A stretch of 64,000 nt of DNA from JAJKIV01 sp036741775. GTDB lineage: Bacteria; Gemmatimonadota; Gemmatimonadetes; Gemmatimonadales; Gemmatimonadaceae. Each line of letters begins with the position of its first letter. Position 1 is the first letter of the stretch. This document shows, piece after piece, positions 25,612 through 35,572 of this stretch. The notes below the pieces were generated by a model. It worked only from the letters and a program-made list of their open reading frames with translations, searched no databases and was not told the origin of the DNA. The position numbers and the translations under genes are program-made. The DNA lies in contig DAINRQ010000031.1 of NCBI GenBank assembly GCA_036741775.1, positions 1 through 64,000 on the forward strand. Reading direction: 5' to 3'.

Positions 25612-26463
25612 TTATCCCTCGCGAGGAATTTCCGCAAGAGGCCCGGTTGATACCCGTTCGAGCGAGCTCCGCAATGCGGCGATCTCTCGGCGCAACCCTT
25701 CGACCTGCCTCGCGCCGGCGAGCTCGCTCGCGTCCGAGTCGGCGTCGCGCGCGACGAAGAAGCTGGCCACCGATGCTGTGACGTAGCCAAAGATGGCGAA
25801 CCCGTAGACGGCGAGGAGCAGACAGAGAAGGCGCCCCTCCGGCGTCTTCGGAAACGTGTCGGCGCCCATCGTCGTGAGCGTCATGGCTGTCCACCAGAGC
25901 GCGCTGCCGAAGCTGTCGATACCGCTTTCAGGAACGCCACGCTCGAACGCGTACATGCCGGACGCGCCAGCGACCGTGACGAGAAGGGTGAGCATGGCCA
26001 CATATCCGAAGCCGCGGCGGCCCATAACGCGCGCGAGCGCGCGCATGCCTCGGTTCGCGCCGCTGACGATGCGGACGAGACGCGCGCCGCGCAGCGCGCC
26101 GAGCCCTCGGGTCGCCCGCACGACTCGAACCGCGCGGAAGAGTCGGGCAGCCGGAAGTACGAGAGAAATGCCCGTCAGCCAGTTGCGCCGGAGATACACG
26201 GCCTTTCGTGGCGCGACGACGAACTCGATCACGAACTGCAGCACGAAGACGCCCCAGATGGCGTAGCTCAGCCGATCGAGCAGTGGCGAAAGCCCACGCG
26301 TGAGGTCTACGACCAGGAGCACCAACCAGGCGAAGCTGAGCACGGTCATGGGCGTCGCGAGGGCGCGGCTGATGCGGGCTGCGAGCTTGAACCGTTCGCG
26401 CTCGAACGCCCGCTCGTCCCCCTGGGTCGCTCCCGTGCCACGAGTGCTGGTGGTGCTGGTCAT
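25612..26463 (-). CDS. Voltage-gated-channel-like ion transporter with non-canonical filter
   Basis: 283 aa. Six-helix K+-channel layout: S1-S3, an Arg-rich S4 (ARLFRAVRVVRATRGLGALRGARLVR), S5, pore loop and S6. The pore reads ALWWTAMTLTTMGADTFPKTPEGR, so the filter is TTMGAD instead of TVGYGD. C-terminal segment ~245-275 (QVEGLRREIAALRSSLERV) is a short coiled coil likely to drive oligomerisation. The filter variation means K+ selectivity should not be assumed. The gene ends 11 bp before the MarR start. Confidence 0.85.
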   Translation of the reverse strand: MTSTTSTRGTGATQGDERAFERERFKLAARISRALATPMTVLSFAWLVLLVVDLTRGLSPLLDRLSYAIWGVFVLQFVIEFVVAPRKAVYLRRNWLTGISLVLPAARLFRAVRVVRATRGLGALRGARLVRIVSGANRGMRALARVMGRRGFGYVAMLTLLVTVAGASGMYAFERGVPESGIDSFGSALWWTAMTLTTMGADTFPKTPEGRLLCLLLAVYGFAIFGYVTASVASFFVARDADSDASELAGARQVEGLRREIAALRSSLERVSTGPLAEIPREG

Positions 26464-26611
26464 GGTCCCTCCCGTACGTCTGTGGGCGCGCTCGCCACCG
26501 CCGGAACGGCCCGAGCGTACTGCCGTGGTGGCGCCGAGCGTCGTGAGAGAGACCACGGTACATCCGTGCCGCGACGAACGGGCGGCCGAGGCGGCCCGTT
26601 CGCCTAACGCG

Positions 26612-27103
26612 TCACGCCTGTGCTCCGGCGGACTGCTGAGCAGCCTTTGCCATCCATTCCTTGCCCGCCTTCTCCATCTCGTCGGCGGACAGCTCCTTTA
26701 CGCGGGTGGCGATCCCCCACTCGTGGCCGAACGGGTCGGTGACCTTGCCGTAGCGGTCGCCCCAGAACGCGTCCTCGAGGGGATACCGCACCGCGGCGCC
26801 TGCCTTCAGCGCGCGGTCGAACGACGCGTCCGCGTTCTCGACGTAGATGTGCAGCGACCCGTGAACGCCGCCCAGGCTCTGCGGCGAGCGCGTGCCCCAC
26901 TGCTCGTTCTCCTCGCCAAGCATGATGACCGAGTCGCCGATACGGATCTCGGCGTGCGCGATGGAGCCGTCCGGGGCCTCCATCCGATTGATCTCCTCGG
27001 CGCCGAAGGCGTTCCTGTAGAAGTCGATGGCCGCCGCGGCGTTGCGAACGACGATGGCCGGTGTGACGGCGTGGTACCCGGCGGGGACGTGGCTGCTGGA
27101 CAT
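26612..27103 (-). CDS. VOC family protein (glyoxalase/bleomycin-resistance fold)
   Basis: 163 aa. Begins YHAVTPAIVVRNAAAAIDFY and ends FWGDRYGKVTDPFGHEWGIA with His and Glu positions matching the metal-site pattern of the PhnB-like VOC subgroup. The tail LSADEMEKAGKEWMAKAAQQ is a helical extension often seen in this subgroup. A good GGAGGT-like site precedes the ATG. Substrate unknown. Confidence 0.87.
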   Translation of the reverse strand: MSSSHVPAGYHAVTPAIVVRNAAAAIDFYRNAFGAEEINRMEAPDGSIAHAEIRIGDSVIMLGEENEQWGTRSPQSLGGVHGSLHIYVENADASFDRALKAGAAVRYPLEDAFWGDRYGKVTDPFGHEWGIATRVKELSADEMEKAGKEWMAKAAQQSAGAQA

Positions 27104-27220
27104 GAGCTACCTCCGGCGTGCGGTGGAACGGGGAGCTGCCGTGGTTCGGCATCTATTCGGGACGTACAAGGTAGTAGGAACAGATGTCCCCGCAAGCGTC
27201 CGCGCAGCCCGGCGGGGTTT

Positions 27221-27301
27221 CGAACGCAGAACGGCGGCAGAGCTCGAGTAGCTCTGCCGCCGTTCTGCGTTCGAAGGATGCGTTAGGACTCTGACCCCTT
27301 A
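27221..27301. repeat. 24-bp-arm hairpin plus family A tag
   Basis: Perfect 24-bp inverted repeat (27221-27244 and 27250-27273, 5-bp loop) followed at once by the family A tag (27274-27301, containing GCGTTAGGACTCTGACCCC). The hairpin flank CGAACGCAG is also present next to the tag at 54209-54218. Lies just past the SusD stop and before the VOC gene. Confidence 0.8.
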
Positions 27302-27306
27302 CGAAG

Positions 27307-28686
27307 CTAAGGAGCGCGGTCGAGGCAGGTGTTCGTGCCGACGGGAAGGTTCGGGTTGTTCTGCTCGGCCTGCGGCAACGGGACGGTCACGTCCGCCCCA
27401 TAGTTGCCGCCCTTGTGCCAGGCACCCGTCGGGAAAACGGTGGTCGCCGCCCGGTCATACTGGCGGATCAGACGGCGCATATCGCCGGTGCGGTGACCGG
27501 TCGAGAACAACCAGAAGGCGCGCTCGCGGAAGAGCTGATCCACGCGCTCCGCGTCCGTACCTGGGTCGGTCAACGGATCGAGCCCCGTGACGGTCGTACG
27601 AGCGGCGTTCAGTGTCGCCAGCGCGGCGTCGGGCTGTCCCGCACTCAGTTGCGCCTCAGCCTCGATCAGTCGAGCCTCGATACCGCTCACGATCGTGACA
27701 GGGCTCTCCCGTTCCGGCCAGATCCGCTGAACGTAGAGTGGCGTCTGGTCATCGTCCCGCCGGCTCGACGTCACGCCGATCGCGCGGCAGTCCGCGTCCC
27801 CGCCGAGACAGACGGGCACTCGCGGGTCGTTGGCTGTAGCGAAATCCAGCCCGTTACCCCCTTCGCCCGTGCTCACGCTGTACCGGCGGACCGAGTTGTT
27901 GAATACCCAGATCTGGTTCTCGGTGGTCGTCGTGGCGTGGACCTGCTGATACGTGAAGCTCGTGGGAACGTCGCTGACTGCGGTGGCCGCGTCGGCGTGA
28001 CGATCGAGGTTCAGTAGAATTCGGCCACGAAGCACTCGCAAGGCGTTTCGCACACGAACGTCGGCGGCGGTCGTGCCAGTGATCAGGGCCAAACCGGCAT
28101 CCGCGTGCGCGAGGGCGCGTTCGAACGTCTCGGTGGTCGTGATCGCCTCCCCATACTCCTCCGCGCCGTCAACGACGTCGCTGAAGATGATGCCGTTGCA
28201 GTAATGCTCCGCCATGAGATTCTCGACGAAAGCCTGCACGAAGTACATCTCGGCGACGTTCGCGCGCGGCGCCGCCGGGTCGTGCTCGTCCAGGAGCTCG
28301 ATCGCCTGAGCCGCGGAGAGGCGCGCCCGGTGCAGCGCGCGATTGGCCGTCGTCAGAAAGCTGTTCTCGATCGTGATGACGCGCTGATCGACCTCCTGCC
28401 GTGCGATGAACGAGTCGCCATTGTTCCACTCGTCGGAGAACAGCCCACCGAGCAGGAACAGGCTTTCGCCACCGCTCGTTGCCGTATTGAGGCGGGCGAG
28501 CGCGCCGAGCCGCACGGCGTTCGCGCCCGCGGCCGATCCGACGTTCCCCGGGTTGATGATATCCGGGTCCGTCACGTCGAGAATCTCGTCGGTCGACTTG
28601 CAGGCGCCAGCCGCGAGGCTCGCGAGCAAGATCGCTACCGCTCCGCGGCGTACACCGCCGCGCACCTGTGTCATGTATGCGTGCAT
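27307..28686 (-). CDS. RagB/SusD family nutrient-uptake outer-membrane lipoprotein
   Basis: 459 aa. Lipoprotein signal with lipobox (ILLASLAAGACKSTDEIL), then the SusD helical TPR scaffold; typical late segments are EARLIEAEAQLSAGQPDAAL with ALATLNAARTTVTG, FRERAFWLFSTGHRTGDMRR and YGADVTVPLPQAEQNNPNL. This is the substrate-capping lid of a SusCD transporter and its start lies 13 bp after the SusC stop. The ATG at 28674 is a possible alternative start. No glycan-degrading enzyme is nearby, so the cargo may be a peptide or another polymer. Confidence 0.9.
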   Translation of the reverse strand: MHAYMTQVRGGVRRGAVAILLASLAAGACKSTDEILDVTDPDIINPGNVGSAAGANAVRLGALARLNTATSGGESLFLLGGLFSDEWNNGDSFIARQEVDQRVITIENSFLTTANRALHRARLSAAQAIELLDEHDPAAPRANVAEMYFVQAFVENLMAEHYCNGIIFSDVVDGAEEYGEAITTTETFERALAHADAGLALITGTTAADVRVRNALRVLRGRILLNLDRHADAATAVSDVPTSFTYQQVHATTTTENQIWVFNNSVRRYSVSTGEGGNGLDFATANDPRVPVCLGGDADCRAIGVTSSRRDDDQTPLYVQRIWPERESPVTIVSGIEARLIEAEAQLSAGQPDAALATLNAARTTVTGLDPLTDPGTDAERVDQLFRERAFWLFSTGHRTGDMRRLIRQYDRAATTVFPTGAWHKGGNYGADVTVPLPQAEQNNPNLPVGTNTCLDRAP

Positions 28687-28699
28687 GCGGTGTTGTTCC

Positions 28700-31600
28700 T
28701 CAGAAGCCAAGGTTGATGCGGAACGAGAAGTACGTCGGCGGTCCGAACGCCTGGAACGATGACGGCGAATCGCCCGTGGTCCCGAACGCCTCGGGATCGA
28801 GGCCCGAGTACTTCGTCCAGATCACGCCAACGTTGCGCACCGACGCCGTCGCCACGAGGCTCTGGCCGCGCAGATAACGGGCGATCCACGCCTGCGGCGC
28901 GGTATACGACAAGGAGAGCTCACGGAAGCGAATGAAGTCGCCGTCCTCGAGGAATCCCGCGACGGAACGGCTCGGATGCTCCCGAACCAGCACGGCCCTG
29001 GCCTGTTCCTCGAGTGGTGCATCCGGGCTGATGATCCCGGCGCAATTGAGGCGGCTCGAGCAGCGGATACGCTCCGTGTTGTTGTAGACCTTATGGCCGC
29101 CCTTGTAGTCCAGCATGCCGCTCAGACGCAACCGGCGGTTGAAGAGGTCGACGCCGCTCGACAGCGCCACCTCACGCTTCGGCGAGGAGTAGCCGTTGAA
29201 GACGTTCGTGTCGGTCGCGACGATCTCGCTGATGGCGGCATCGGAGCTGTACCGGATGATGCCGTCGCCGTTCTTGTCCTCCCAGCTCACGAGACGTCGG
29301 GACCACCACCCGTTCAGCGGATAGCCTTCACGATTCTGCAGCGTCGACGAGAGGACGATGTTCGGTAGTCCACCGAGGCTCACGAGCTCGTTGTCGTTCG
29401 TGGACCCGTTGAGCGTCACGTCCCATCCGAACGTGGGCCGCTGAATGACCTGCGCATTGACCAGCGCCTCCCACCCTCGGTTGCGCACCTCGCCGAGGTT
29501 CTCGAATCGCTCCGTGTTGCCCGTCCCGAGCGACGGCGGCAACACTCGTTCGACGAGCGCGTCCTTCGAGTTCTTGTTGTAGAACGTGATCTCGGTCGAA
29601 AGACGGTTGTTCCAGAAGGAGCCGTCGACGCCGAGCTCGATTTCGGTCGATCGCTCCGGCTTCAGATCGCGATTGCCGAGCGCAGTGAACACGACGCCCG
29701 TGTAGTCGGCGCTCTCGCCCTGGTAGCGCCCCGTTGTCGCCGAGTAAAACGCAACGGCGTCCGTGGTCCCTGGCTGCACGCCCGAGGCGCCGTAGGCGGA
29801 ACGCAAGCGGAGCTGATTGAGGAAGCCCGCCTGCGGGAAGAACGGCTCGTCGGAGATCACCCATGACACTGCCAGCTTCGGATAGAACACGGTCTCGAAG
29901 TCGGCGCCGAACGCGCTGTTCCGGTCGGACCTGACGGCGCCGGTGACGAACAAGCGATCGTTCAGCGCGAGGCTTTGTTCGATGAACCCGCCGAGGGTAC
30001 GGCTCTCAGTCGTGGCTTCGTCCGCTTCCTGCGTGCTCGCGCCGCTCAGCGTCGTTGCGCCCGGCGCCAGGAACTCGCCGAAGGCGCCGTTTCGGTCGAA
30101 CAGGATTCGGCCGAACTGTACGCCGAGAGTCGTCTTCGACTCCAGCGTTTCCGCGAGTCTGGCCGTCGCTGTCGCGGCCGACGAAAAACTGTACGTGAAG
30201 AAATTGGAACGGTTGTCTTCCTTGAACCCGAGCCGGTTGTCGCCGTTGTTCGGACAGTTCGCGAACCGGCAAAGCTGCGTGTCGGTTCGATTGATGTAAT
30301 CGACGCCGAAGCTGCCGCGAAACCAGAGCCAGTCCTGGGGACGCCAGTTCGCGTTCGTCGACGTGATCAGGCGCTCGATGGCCTGCTTGCTCTCCGCCTG
30401 GTAGATGTCGCGCGGTGTGAACTGACGCCATCCGTAGAGCGTGTCACCGGCCGGCGAGAGGTTGTATTTGAATCCCGGCCCGCCGAAGGTGTTTGCGGCA
30501 ATGCCATCCGTGCCGGAGTCATCGCTCATTGGCAGGCGGAGATCCTGCGACGTGTAGCCGGCGTTGAGGGCGAGGTCGGCCTTTGGCGACAGCGTGAGGT
30601 TCAGGTTCGTCCGCCCCGACATTCTCGTCAGGCGATTCGGGCTCTTCTGGCCCGGCAGCAGGGACAGCCCGCGAGCCGCGAGAAAACGCTCCTCGAACTC
30701 CGGGACCTTCGTGACGCCGTCTTCATCCTCGAACTCTCCGTGCGCGAAGTACCGAATCGTCTCTGTGCCACCGCGCAGCTGCAGGCCGTGCTGTTGCCGG
30801 TAGCCGACGCCGTAGGGCGTGGACTCGTCGTCGTCGTGCAGGTTATAGCTCGTGACGCTGTCCTGGGTGCAGGTGCCGGCAGCGACCTGACTGAGGAAAC
30901 ACTGCACCGCGTTCGACGCAGTGGAGTTCGTCGTTCCGGTGCTACCGGTGCGCCAACCGCGGAACGCCGTTGGGTAGTGATTCTGATCGGTGATCGCGGT
31001 CTGCTCGGTGTAGTACGTCCACTGTGTGCGTCCCGCGACGCCACGTTTCGTCGTGATGACGATGACGCCGTTCGCCGCATCCGTTCCATACAGCGTCGAC
31101 GCCGACGGGCCCCGGACGATCTCGATCGACTCGATTTCCTCGGGATTGAGATCACCAATGCGGCTCGGTGTCGTTCCGCCTACGCTGATCGTCGAGGAGC
31201 CGGTCGCGCCTTCGACGCGGACGCCGTCGATGACGTAAATGGGGTTGTTGCTGAGTGAGAGCGAGCTCGTACCGCGGATGCGGATGCGGATCCCGGCGCC
31301 CGTCTGCGTCCCGGGGATCACCGTGACACCTGGCGCCTTGGCCACGAGCACGTCGGCCACGTTGGTCACCGCCTGGGTCTCGACGACCTTCGCCGCGTCC
31401 ACCTGCGCGATCGCGTTTCCGACCTCGACGCGGCGTTGTTCGCCCGTCGCCGTGGTAACGACTGGCGCGAGTGTCGTCACGACGGCCCGCATCTGGAAGT
31501 TCGCGGTGGCCGTTTGCCCCGGCGTCACCGTGACTGTCTGCTTCTGTTCCGCGAAGCCGACACGCAGAACGCGCACCTCGACGGTCCCGGGGTTGACGCC

Positions 31601-31816
31601 TCGGATGATGAACTCCCCGCTCTGGTTCGCCTGGGCGCCTAACGTCGTACCCACGACGTTGACCTGCGCCGCCGAGACCGGCTGGCCTGTCGCCGCGTCG
31701 GTGACACGACCACTGATCGTTCCTTGTTGAGGGGTTTGCGCGGCTGCTGCCGCGGTTACGAGCGCTCCGAGGAACGCGGCTCCTGCGAATGAGCGAAAGA
31801 CCTGGCACTTTCTCAT
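28700..31816 (-). CDS. SusC/RagA family TonB-linked outer-membrane protein
   Basis: 1038 aa. Signal peptide, an N-terminal carboxypeptidase-like domain (GTISGRVTDAATGQPVSAAQ), plug domain (VLVAKAPGVTVIPGTQTG, YVIDGVRVEG, IESIEIVRGPSASTLYGTDA, GVIVITTKRG) and a 22-strand barrel. Energised by TonB, it moves large substrates through the outer membrane together with the SusD lid encoded next. GAGAGGT precedes the ATG at 31816. Both genes are divergent from the acylase at 32048, with about 230 bp of shared upstream DNA. Confidence 0.94.
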   Translation of the reverse strand: MRKCQVFRSFAGAAFLGALVTAAAAAQTPQQGTISGRVTDAATGQPVSAAQVNVVGTTLGAQANQSGEFIIRGVNPGTVEVRVLRVGFAEQKQTVTVTPGQTATANFQMRAVVTTLAPVVTTATGEQRRVEVGNAIAQVDAAKVVETQAVTNVADVLVAKAPGVTVIPGTQTGAGIRIRIRGTSSLSLSNNPIYVIDGVRVEGATGSSTISVGGTTPSRIGDLNPEEIESIEIVRGPSASTLYGTDAANGVIVITTKRGVAGRTQWTYYTEQTAITDQNHYPTAFRGWRTGSTGTTNSTASNAVQCFLSQVAAGTCTQDSVTSYNLHDDDESTPYGVGYRQQHGLQLRGGTETIRYFAHGEFEDEDGVTKVPEFEERFLAARGLSLLPGQKSPNRLTRMSGRTNLNLTLSPKADLALNAGYTSQDLRLPMSDDSGTDGIAANTFGGPGFKYNLSPAGDTLYGWRQFTPRDIYQAESKQAIERLITSTNANWRPQDWLWFRGSFGVDYINRTDTQLCRFANCPNNGDNRLGFKEDNRSNFFTYSFSSAATATARLAETLESKTTLGVQFGRILFDRNGAFGEFLAPGATTLSGASTQEADEATTESRTLGGFIEQSLALNDRLFVTGAVRSDRNSAFGADFETVFYPKLAVSWVISDEPFFPQAGFLNQLRLRSAYGASGVQPGTTDAVAFYSATTGRYQGESADYTGVVFTALGNRDLKPERSTEIELGVDGSFWNNRLSTEITFYNKNSKDALVERVLPPSLGTGNTERFENLGEVRNRGWEALVNAQVIQRPTFGWDVTLNGSTNDNELVSLGGLPNIVLSSTLQNREGYPLNGWWSRRLVSWEDKNGDGIIRYSSDAAISEIVATDTNVFNGYSSPKREVALSSGVDLFNRRLRLSGMLDYKGGHKVYNNTERIRCSSRLNCAGIISPDAPLEEQARAVLVREHPSRSVAGFLEDGDFIRFRELSLSYTAPQAWIARYLRGQSLVATASVRNVGVIWTKYSGLDPEAFGTTGDSPSSFQAFGPPTYFSFRINLGF

Positions 31817-32047
31817 CGACACCTCTCTGCGATATTGATGTTGCTGGCAGGGGGTACGGCGGCCGGCAGAGGAATTTGGGCCGGCTGACAGACGGTGAAT
31901 AGAACACGCGGGACGAGTGGACGCCATATCCCGAATCGCGATGCCAGTCCCTGCCAGATGCAGTCCGGTCAGCGCATCTTTGCCTCGGGTCTCGTAAACG
32001 CGGGCTCACCAGATGGAAAGCAGCGCGACGGCGCGCGGCCGCGTAGT

Positions 32048-34315
32048 ATGTCCGGACCAACCGCCTTGCCGTCCACCCTCTTGCCGGAGCGTCCGCCGGT
32101 GATTCGTCTCGCGTCTGTACGGTCGGTCGTGCGCTGCGCAGCGGGCTGTGGGCTTTTCCTGCCCGCCGCCGCGGTCAGCCAGCCGACCGGTCGGGCACCA
32201 GATCTGGCTGACCAGGTCGAGGTTCGCCGCACCGCCCACGGCATTCCGCACATCAAAGCCGAGAACCTCGCCGCCGCGTACTACGCGCTCGCGTGGGTGC
32301 AGCTCGAGGATTACGGCCCTCGCGTCGCCATGGGCTTGCTGCGCGCACGTGGCGAGATGGGGCGCTACTTCGGTCGCGACAGCATGGAGAGCGACTTCAA
32401 CGCTCAGCGAGACTACCGGCTTGCCGTCGAGAATTACGCGCGGCTGGACGAGGCGACGCGCGATGCATACGAGGGCTTCGCGGCGGGCGTGAACCGCTAC
32501 ATCGAGCTCCACGCCGATCAGTTCGCGCCCGGATTCGTGCCGAACTTCACGGGATACGATGTGGCTGCGCGCGACGTCGGTGGTCCCTCACTCGCGGCAG
32601 CGCGGCGCTTTCTCGCGCGGGTGAACCCGCAGCCGAGGCGCACCGGTCCCACAGCGAACAACAACGATCCCTCAAGCGAGAGCGACCCCGACACGACCCG
32701 GGAAGGCATCGACCCTGTCGAAGAAGGCTCCAACGCGTGGGCGTTCGCGCCGAGCCGCACGAAGTCGGGCCGAGCGATCCTGCTGCGTAACCCGCATCTC
32801 GCGTGGAGCGCCGGGTACTACGAAGGGCACATGACCGTGCCGGGTGTGCTCGACTTCTACGGCGACTTCCGCATCGGCGGGCCATTCGGCGTCGTCGGCG
32901 GCTTCAACCGAGACCTGGGCTTTGCCACCACGAACAATGCTCCCGACCTCGACGAGATCTATGCGCTCGACGTGGATTCCGTGCGCCCGGATCACTACTT
33001 GTTCGACGGCACCTCGCTTCCGCTCGAGCGCGAGCTCGTCACGGTCACGTACAAGAACGGGGATGGCCTGTCGAGCGAGACGCGCGAAATGTGGCGGACG
33101 CCGCTCGGTCCAGTCATCTGGCGTGATGGCGGAAAGATCCACGTGCTCCGCGCCGCTGGCGAAGGCGACTTTCGGGGCGGCGAGCAGTTCCTCCGCATGA
33201 TGCGCGCGACGTCACTCGCCGAATGGAAGGAAGCGATGCGCATGCGCTCGCGAGTGACGTCGAACTTCACCTACGCCGATCGTGCCGGGAACATTCTCTA
33301 CGTGTGGAACGCGTCGATCCCATCGCTCCCGCATCCGAGTGGTGGCGACACGACATCCGTGCCCGCGCGGCGGACGTCCGACGTGTGGACACGCTACGTC
33401 CCGTGGGACTCGCTGCCGCAAGTGCTGAATCCGCCGGGTGGGTATGTGCGCAACGAGAACGACGCGCCGTACCACACCAACCTCCGCCAGATCCTCGACC
33501 GCTCGAAGTACCCGGCGAACTTCCCCGAGCCCTCGCTCAGACTTCGCAGCCAGCACGCGCTCCAACTCATCGACCCACAGCGCAAGCTCAGCCTCGAGGA
33601 CGTCATCGCGCTCAAGCACTCGTACCGCATGCTGCTCGCGGATCGGGTGAAGGGCGATCTCATCAAGGCGGTTCGCGCGACGGCGCCGGACAGCGCCACG
33701 GCGCATGCGATCGGCGTCCTGGATCGTTGGGACAATACCGCGGCGCCGACGAGTCGAGGCGGTGTGTTGTTCGACGCGTGGTGGCGATTCTACACACAAG
33801 GCGTGTCGGCCGACTCGATGTTCGCCGAGCCGTGGACGGTGGAGAAGCCAACGACGACGCCGCGCGGCCTGAAGGACCCGGCGCGCGCGACCCGCGCGTT
33901 TTCGCAGGCGGTCGAGGACGTCAGTCGACGGTACGGCGACGTGGCGGTGGCCTGGGGCGACGTCCACCGGGTGCGACGCGGGAGCGTGGACGTCCCGGTC
34001 GGCGGCTGCGGTGGCATGTTGGGCTGCTTTCGCGTGCTCAACTTCGCGACCAATCCCGACGGGAAACGCTCGGTGATCGGCGGAGATGGGTGGGTGCTCG
34101 CGGTCGAGTTCGGGGCAAAGTCAGGGAATGCGACGCAGACGGCGCCTCGCGCGTATTCGGTGCTCGGGTACGGCCAGAGCCCGCGAGAGGACTCGCCCTT
34201 CTTCAGCGACCAGGCAGCGATGTTCGCGCGCGGCGAGATGAAGCGCGTGGCGTTCCTCGAGCGCGACATCGAGGCGCAGACGGTCAAGCGGTATCGCCCC
34301 GGCCTTGCCCCCTAG
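32048..34315 (+). CDS. Penicillin acylase family Ntn hydrolase
   Basis: 755 aa precursor. After a signal peptide (VVRCAAGCGLFLPAAAVSQP) come the alpha subunit, a spacer and the autocatalytic site before Ser about 228 (DPVEEGSNAWAFAPSRTKSG), where the new N-terminal Ser becomes the nucleophile. The beta-chain marks NPHLAWSAGYYEGHM and GFNRDLGFATTNN follow. Family members are penicillin G acylases or acyl-homoserine-lactone/lipopeptide acylases in the periplasm; the sequence alone does not choose. A GTG at 32099 starting just before the signal peptide is an alternative start. Confidence 0.85.
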   Translation: MSGPTALPSTLLPERPPVIRLASVRSVVRCAAGCGLFLPAAAVSQPTGRAPDLADQVEVRRTAHGIPHIKAENLAAAYYALAWVQLEDYGPRVAMGLLRARGEMGRYFGRDSMESDFNAQRDYRLAVENYARLDEATRDAYEGFAAGVNRYIELHADQFAPGFVPNFTGYDVAARDVGGPSLAAARRFLARVNPQPRRTGPTANNNDPSSESDPDTTREGIDPVEEGSNAWAFAPSRTKSGRAILLRNPHLAWSAGYYEGHMTVPGVLDFYGDFRIGGPFGVVGGFNRDLGFATTNNAPDLDEIYALDVDSVRPDHYLFDGTSLPLERELVTVTYKNGDGLSSETREMWRTPLGPVIWRDGGKIHVLRAAGEGDFRGGEQFLRMMRATSLAEWKEAMRMRSRVTSNFTYADRAGNILYVWNASIPSLPHPSGGDTTSVPARRTSDVWTRYVPWDSLPQVLNPPGGYVRNENDAPYHTNLRQILDRSKYPANFPEPSLRLRSQHALQLIDPQRKLSLEDVIALKHSYRMLLADRVKGDLIKAVRATAPDSATAHAIGVLDRWDNTAAPTSRGGVLFDAWWRFYTQGVSADSMFAEPWTVEKPTTTPRGLKDPARATRAFSQAVEDVSRRYGDVAVAWGDVHRVRRGSVDVPVGGCGGMLGCFRVLNFATNPDGKRSVIGGDGWVLAVEFGAKSGNATQTAPRAYSVLGYGQSPREDSPFFSDQAAMFARGEMKRVAFLERDIEAQTVKRYRPGLAP

Positions 34316-34636
34316 ACCGCAGCACTGAACCACTCCGTTCGGGGAGCCATCGCGGCCACGGACGCGCTCGATGACGCGAAACTCGAACGGGTCTCCGCGG
34401 CGGGGGCGTTGTCGCTAGGGCCCGGGGTGTTCATCGACGACGCGCTCCCGCGATTCCTTCGCGACCGCTGGCGATCGATGGCATATCGACGGCGAAGGGC
34501 CGGATTGCGCCAGGTGTTTGCGCCGATGGCAAACCAAATGCGTTTAGAAGCTAGACAGTGGTGCCGATGCTTCTCGTCTTCTGTCTAGCAAATCGACCGA
34601 TACGTCTAGACACAAACTCTGTCTCGCCGGATCTGC
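34316..34636. promoter_or_regulatory. Region upstream of the carotenoid operon with TGTCTAG boxes
   Basis: No gene in these 320 bp. Three copies of the box TGTCTAG occur close to the cruF start: CTAGACA at 34551-34557, TGTCTAG at 34582-34588 and TCTAGACA at 34605-34612. They form an inverted pair and may bind a regulator of the operon. The TGTCTAG string also appears in the ADOP operator at 14044-14050. Confidence 0.45.
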
Positions 34637-35572
34637 ATGACGCGTACACTCGCTGGAGCCGCGGCTCCATTGACCACCTCTGACGAGTTGCGCGTTGAGA
34701 ACGCAGCAGCCCCGACCGCCCGGGTCGGCTCCACGGCTGCTCCAGTTCGGCGGCGACGATCCGGATCGATTCCCGAGCGACTGGCACTCGGCCTCGTCTA
34801 TCTCGTGTCGGCGGCCTCGCTCGCCGGGTTCGCGACGTTTTCGCTGCATCCCGAGCTCCTCGTGCGGGCGCAGGTGAGCGCGGCAACGTACGGTCGCATG
34901 ATGGTCGTTGCACCACGGGCGCAGATCGCACTGGCGTTCGCCGCGCTCGCGCTCTTTCTCGCGCGGCGCGTCGGTACGCGATGGCTCGCGACGTTCGCCG
35001 TCGTCTATGTGCTGTCCCTCGGCGCCGAGCTGGCGGGAACGACCGTCGGGCTGCCGTTCGGGCCATACAGCTACACCGACGGGCTCGGATGGAAGTGGCT
35101 GGGTCACGTCCCCGCGCTGATCCCACTCTCCTGGTATATGATGGCGCTGCCGTCGTACGCGATCGCGGTGTGGCGCTACCCCGGCGGGACGGCCGTCGTG
35201 CAAAGAGTGGCCCTCGGCTCATTCGTCCTGTTGAGCTGGGACCTTGCGCTCGACCCGGCGATGAGTCTCGCTACGAAGTACTGGATCTGGGCAACCGACG
35301 GCCCCTATTACGGAATGCCGTTGCTCAACCTCGTCGGTTGGTTCCTGACGGGCGCCGCGCTGATGGTTGTGTTCTCGGCGTTGCGGGCGGACACATGGAT
35401 CGAAAAGCTGAGCGGTCCGTGGCTCGTTGGCTTCTACGGGGCCAACCTCGTGCTCCCCGTCGGGATGTGTATCGCGGCCGGGATGTGGGGAGCGGTCGCC
35501 GCCACTGCTGCCGCGCTCGTGGTGGCCTGGCTGATCGCGCGGGCGGGCACAAGCACGAAGGTGCACGCGTGA
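34637..35572 (+). CDS. cruF: CruF-type carotenoid hydratase (carotenoid biosynthesis protein, DUF422)
   Basis: 311 aa, about seven transmembrane helices. The diagnostic block is AGTTVGLPFGPYSYTDGLGW followed by KWLGHVPALIPLSWYMMA, and later WDLALDPAM and WIWATDGPYYGMPLLNLVGW. CruF adds water across the 1',2' double bond at the psi end of a carotenoid in bacteria; the archaeal homologue acts in bacterioruberin synthesis. It is first in a three-gene operon and overlaps crtB by GTGA. Confidence 0.85.
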   Translation: MTRTLAGAAAPLTTSDELRVENAAAPTARVGSTAAPVRRRRSGSIPERLALGLVYLVSAASLAGFATFSLHPELLVRAQVSAATYGRMMVVAPRAQIALAFAALALFLARRVGTRWLATFAVVYVLSLGAELAGTTVGLPFGPYSYTDGLGWKWLGHVPALIPLSWYMMALPSYAIAVWRYPGGTAVVQRVALGSFVLLSWDLALDPAMSLATKYWIWATDGPYYGMPLLNLVGWFLTGAALMVVFSALRADTWIEKLSGPWLVGFYGANLVLPVGMCIAAGMWGAVAATAAALVVAWLIARAGTSTKVHA

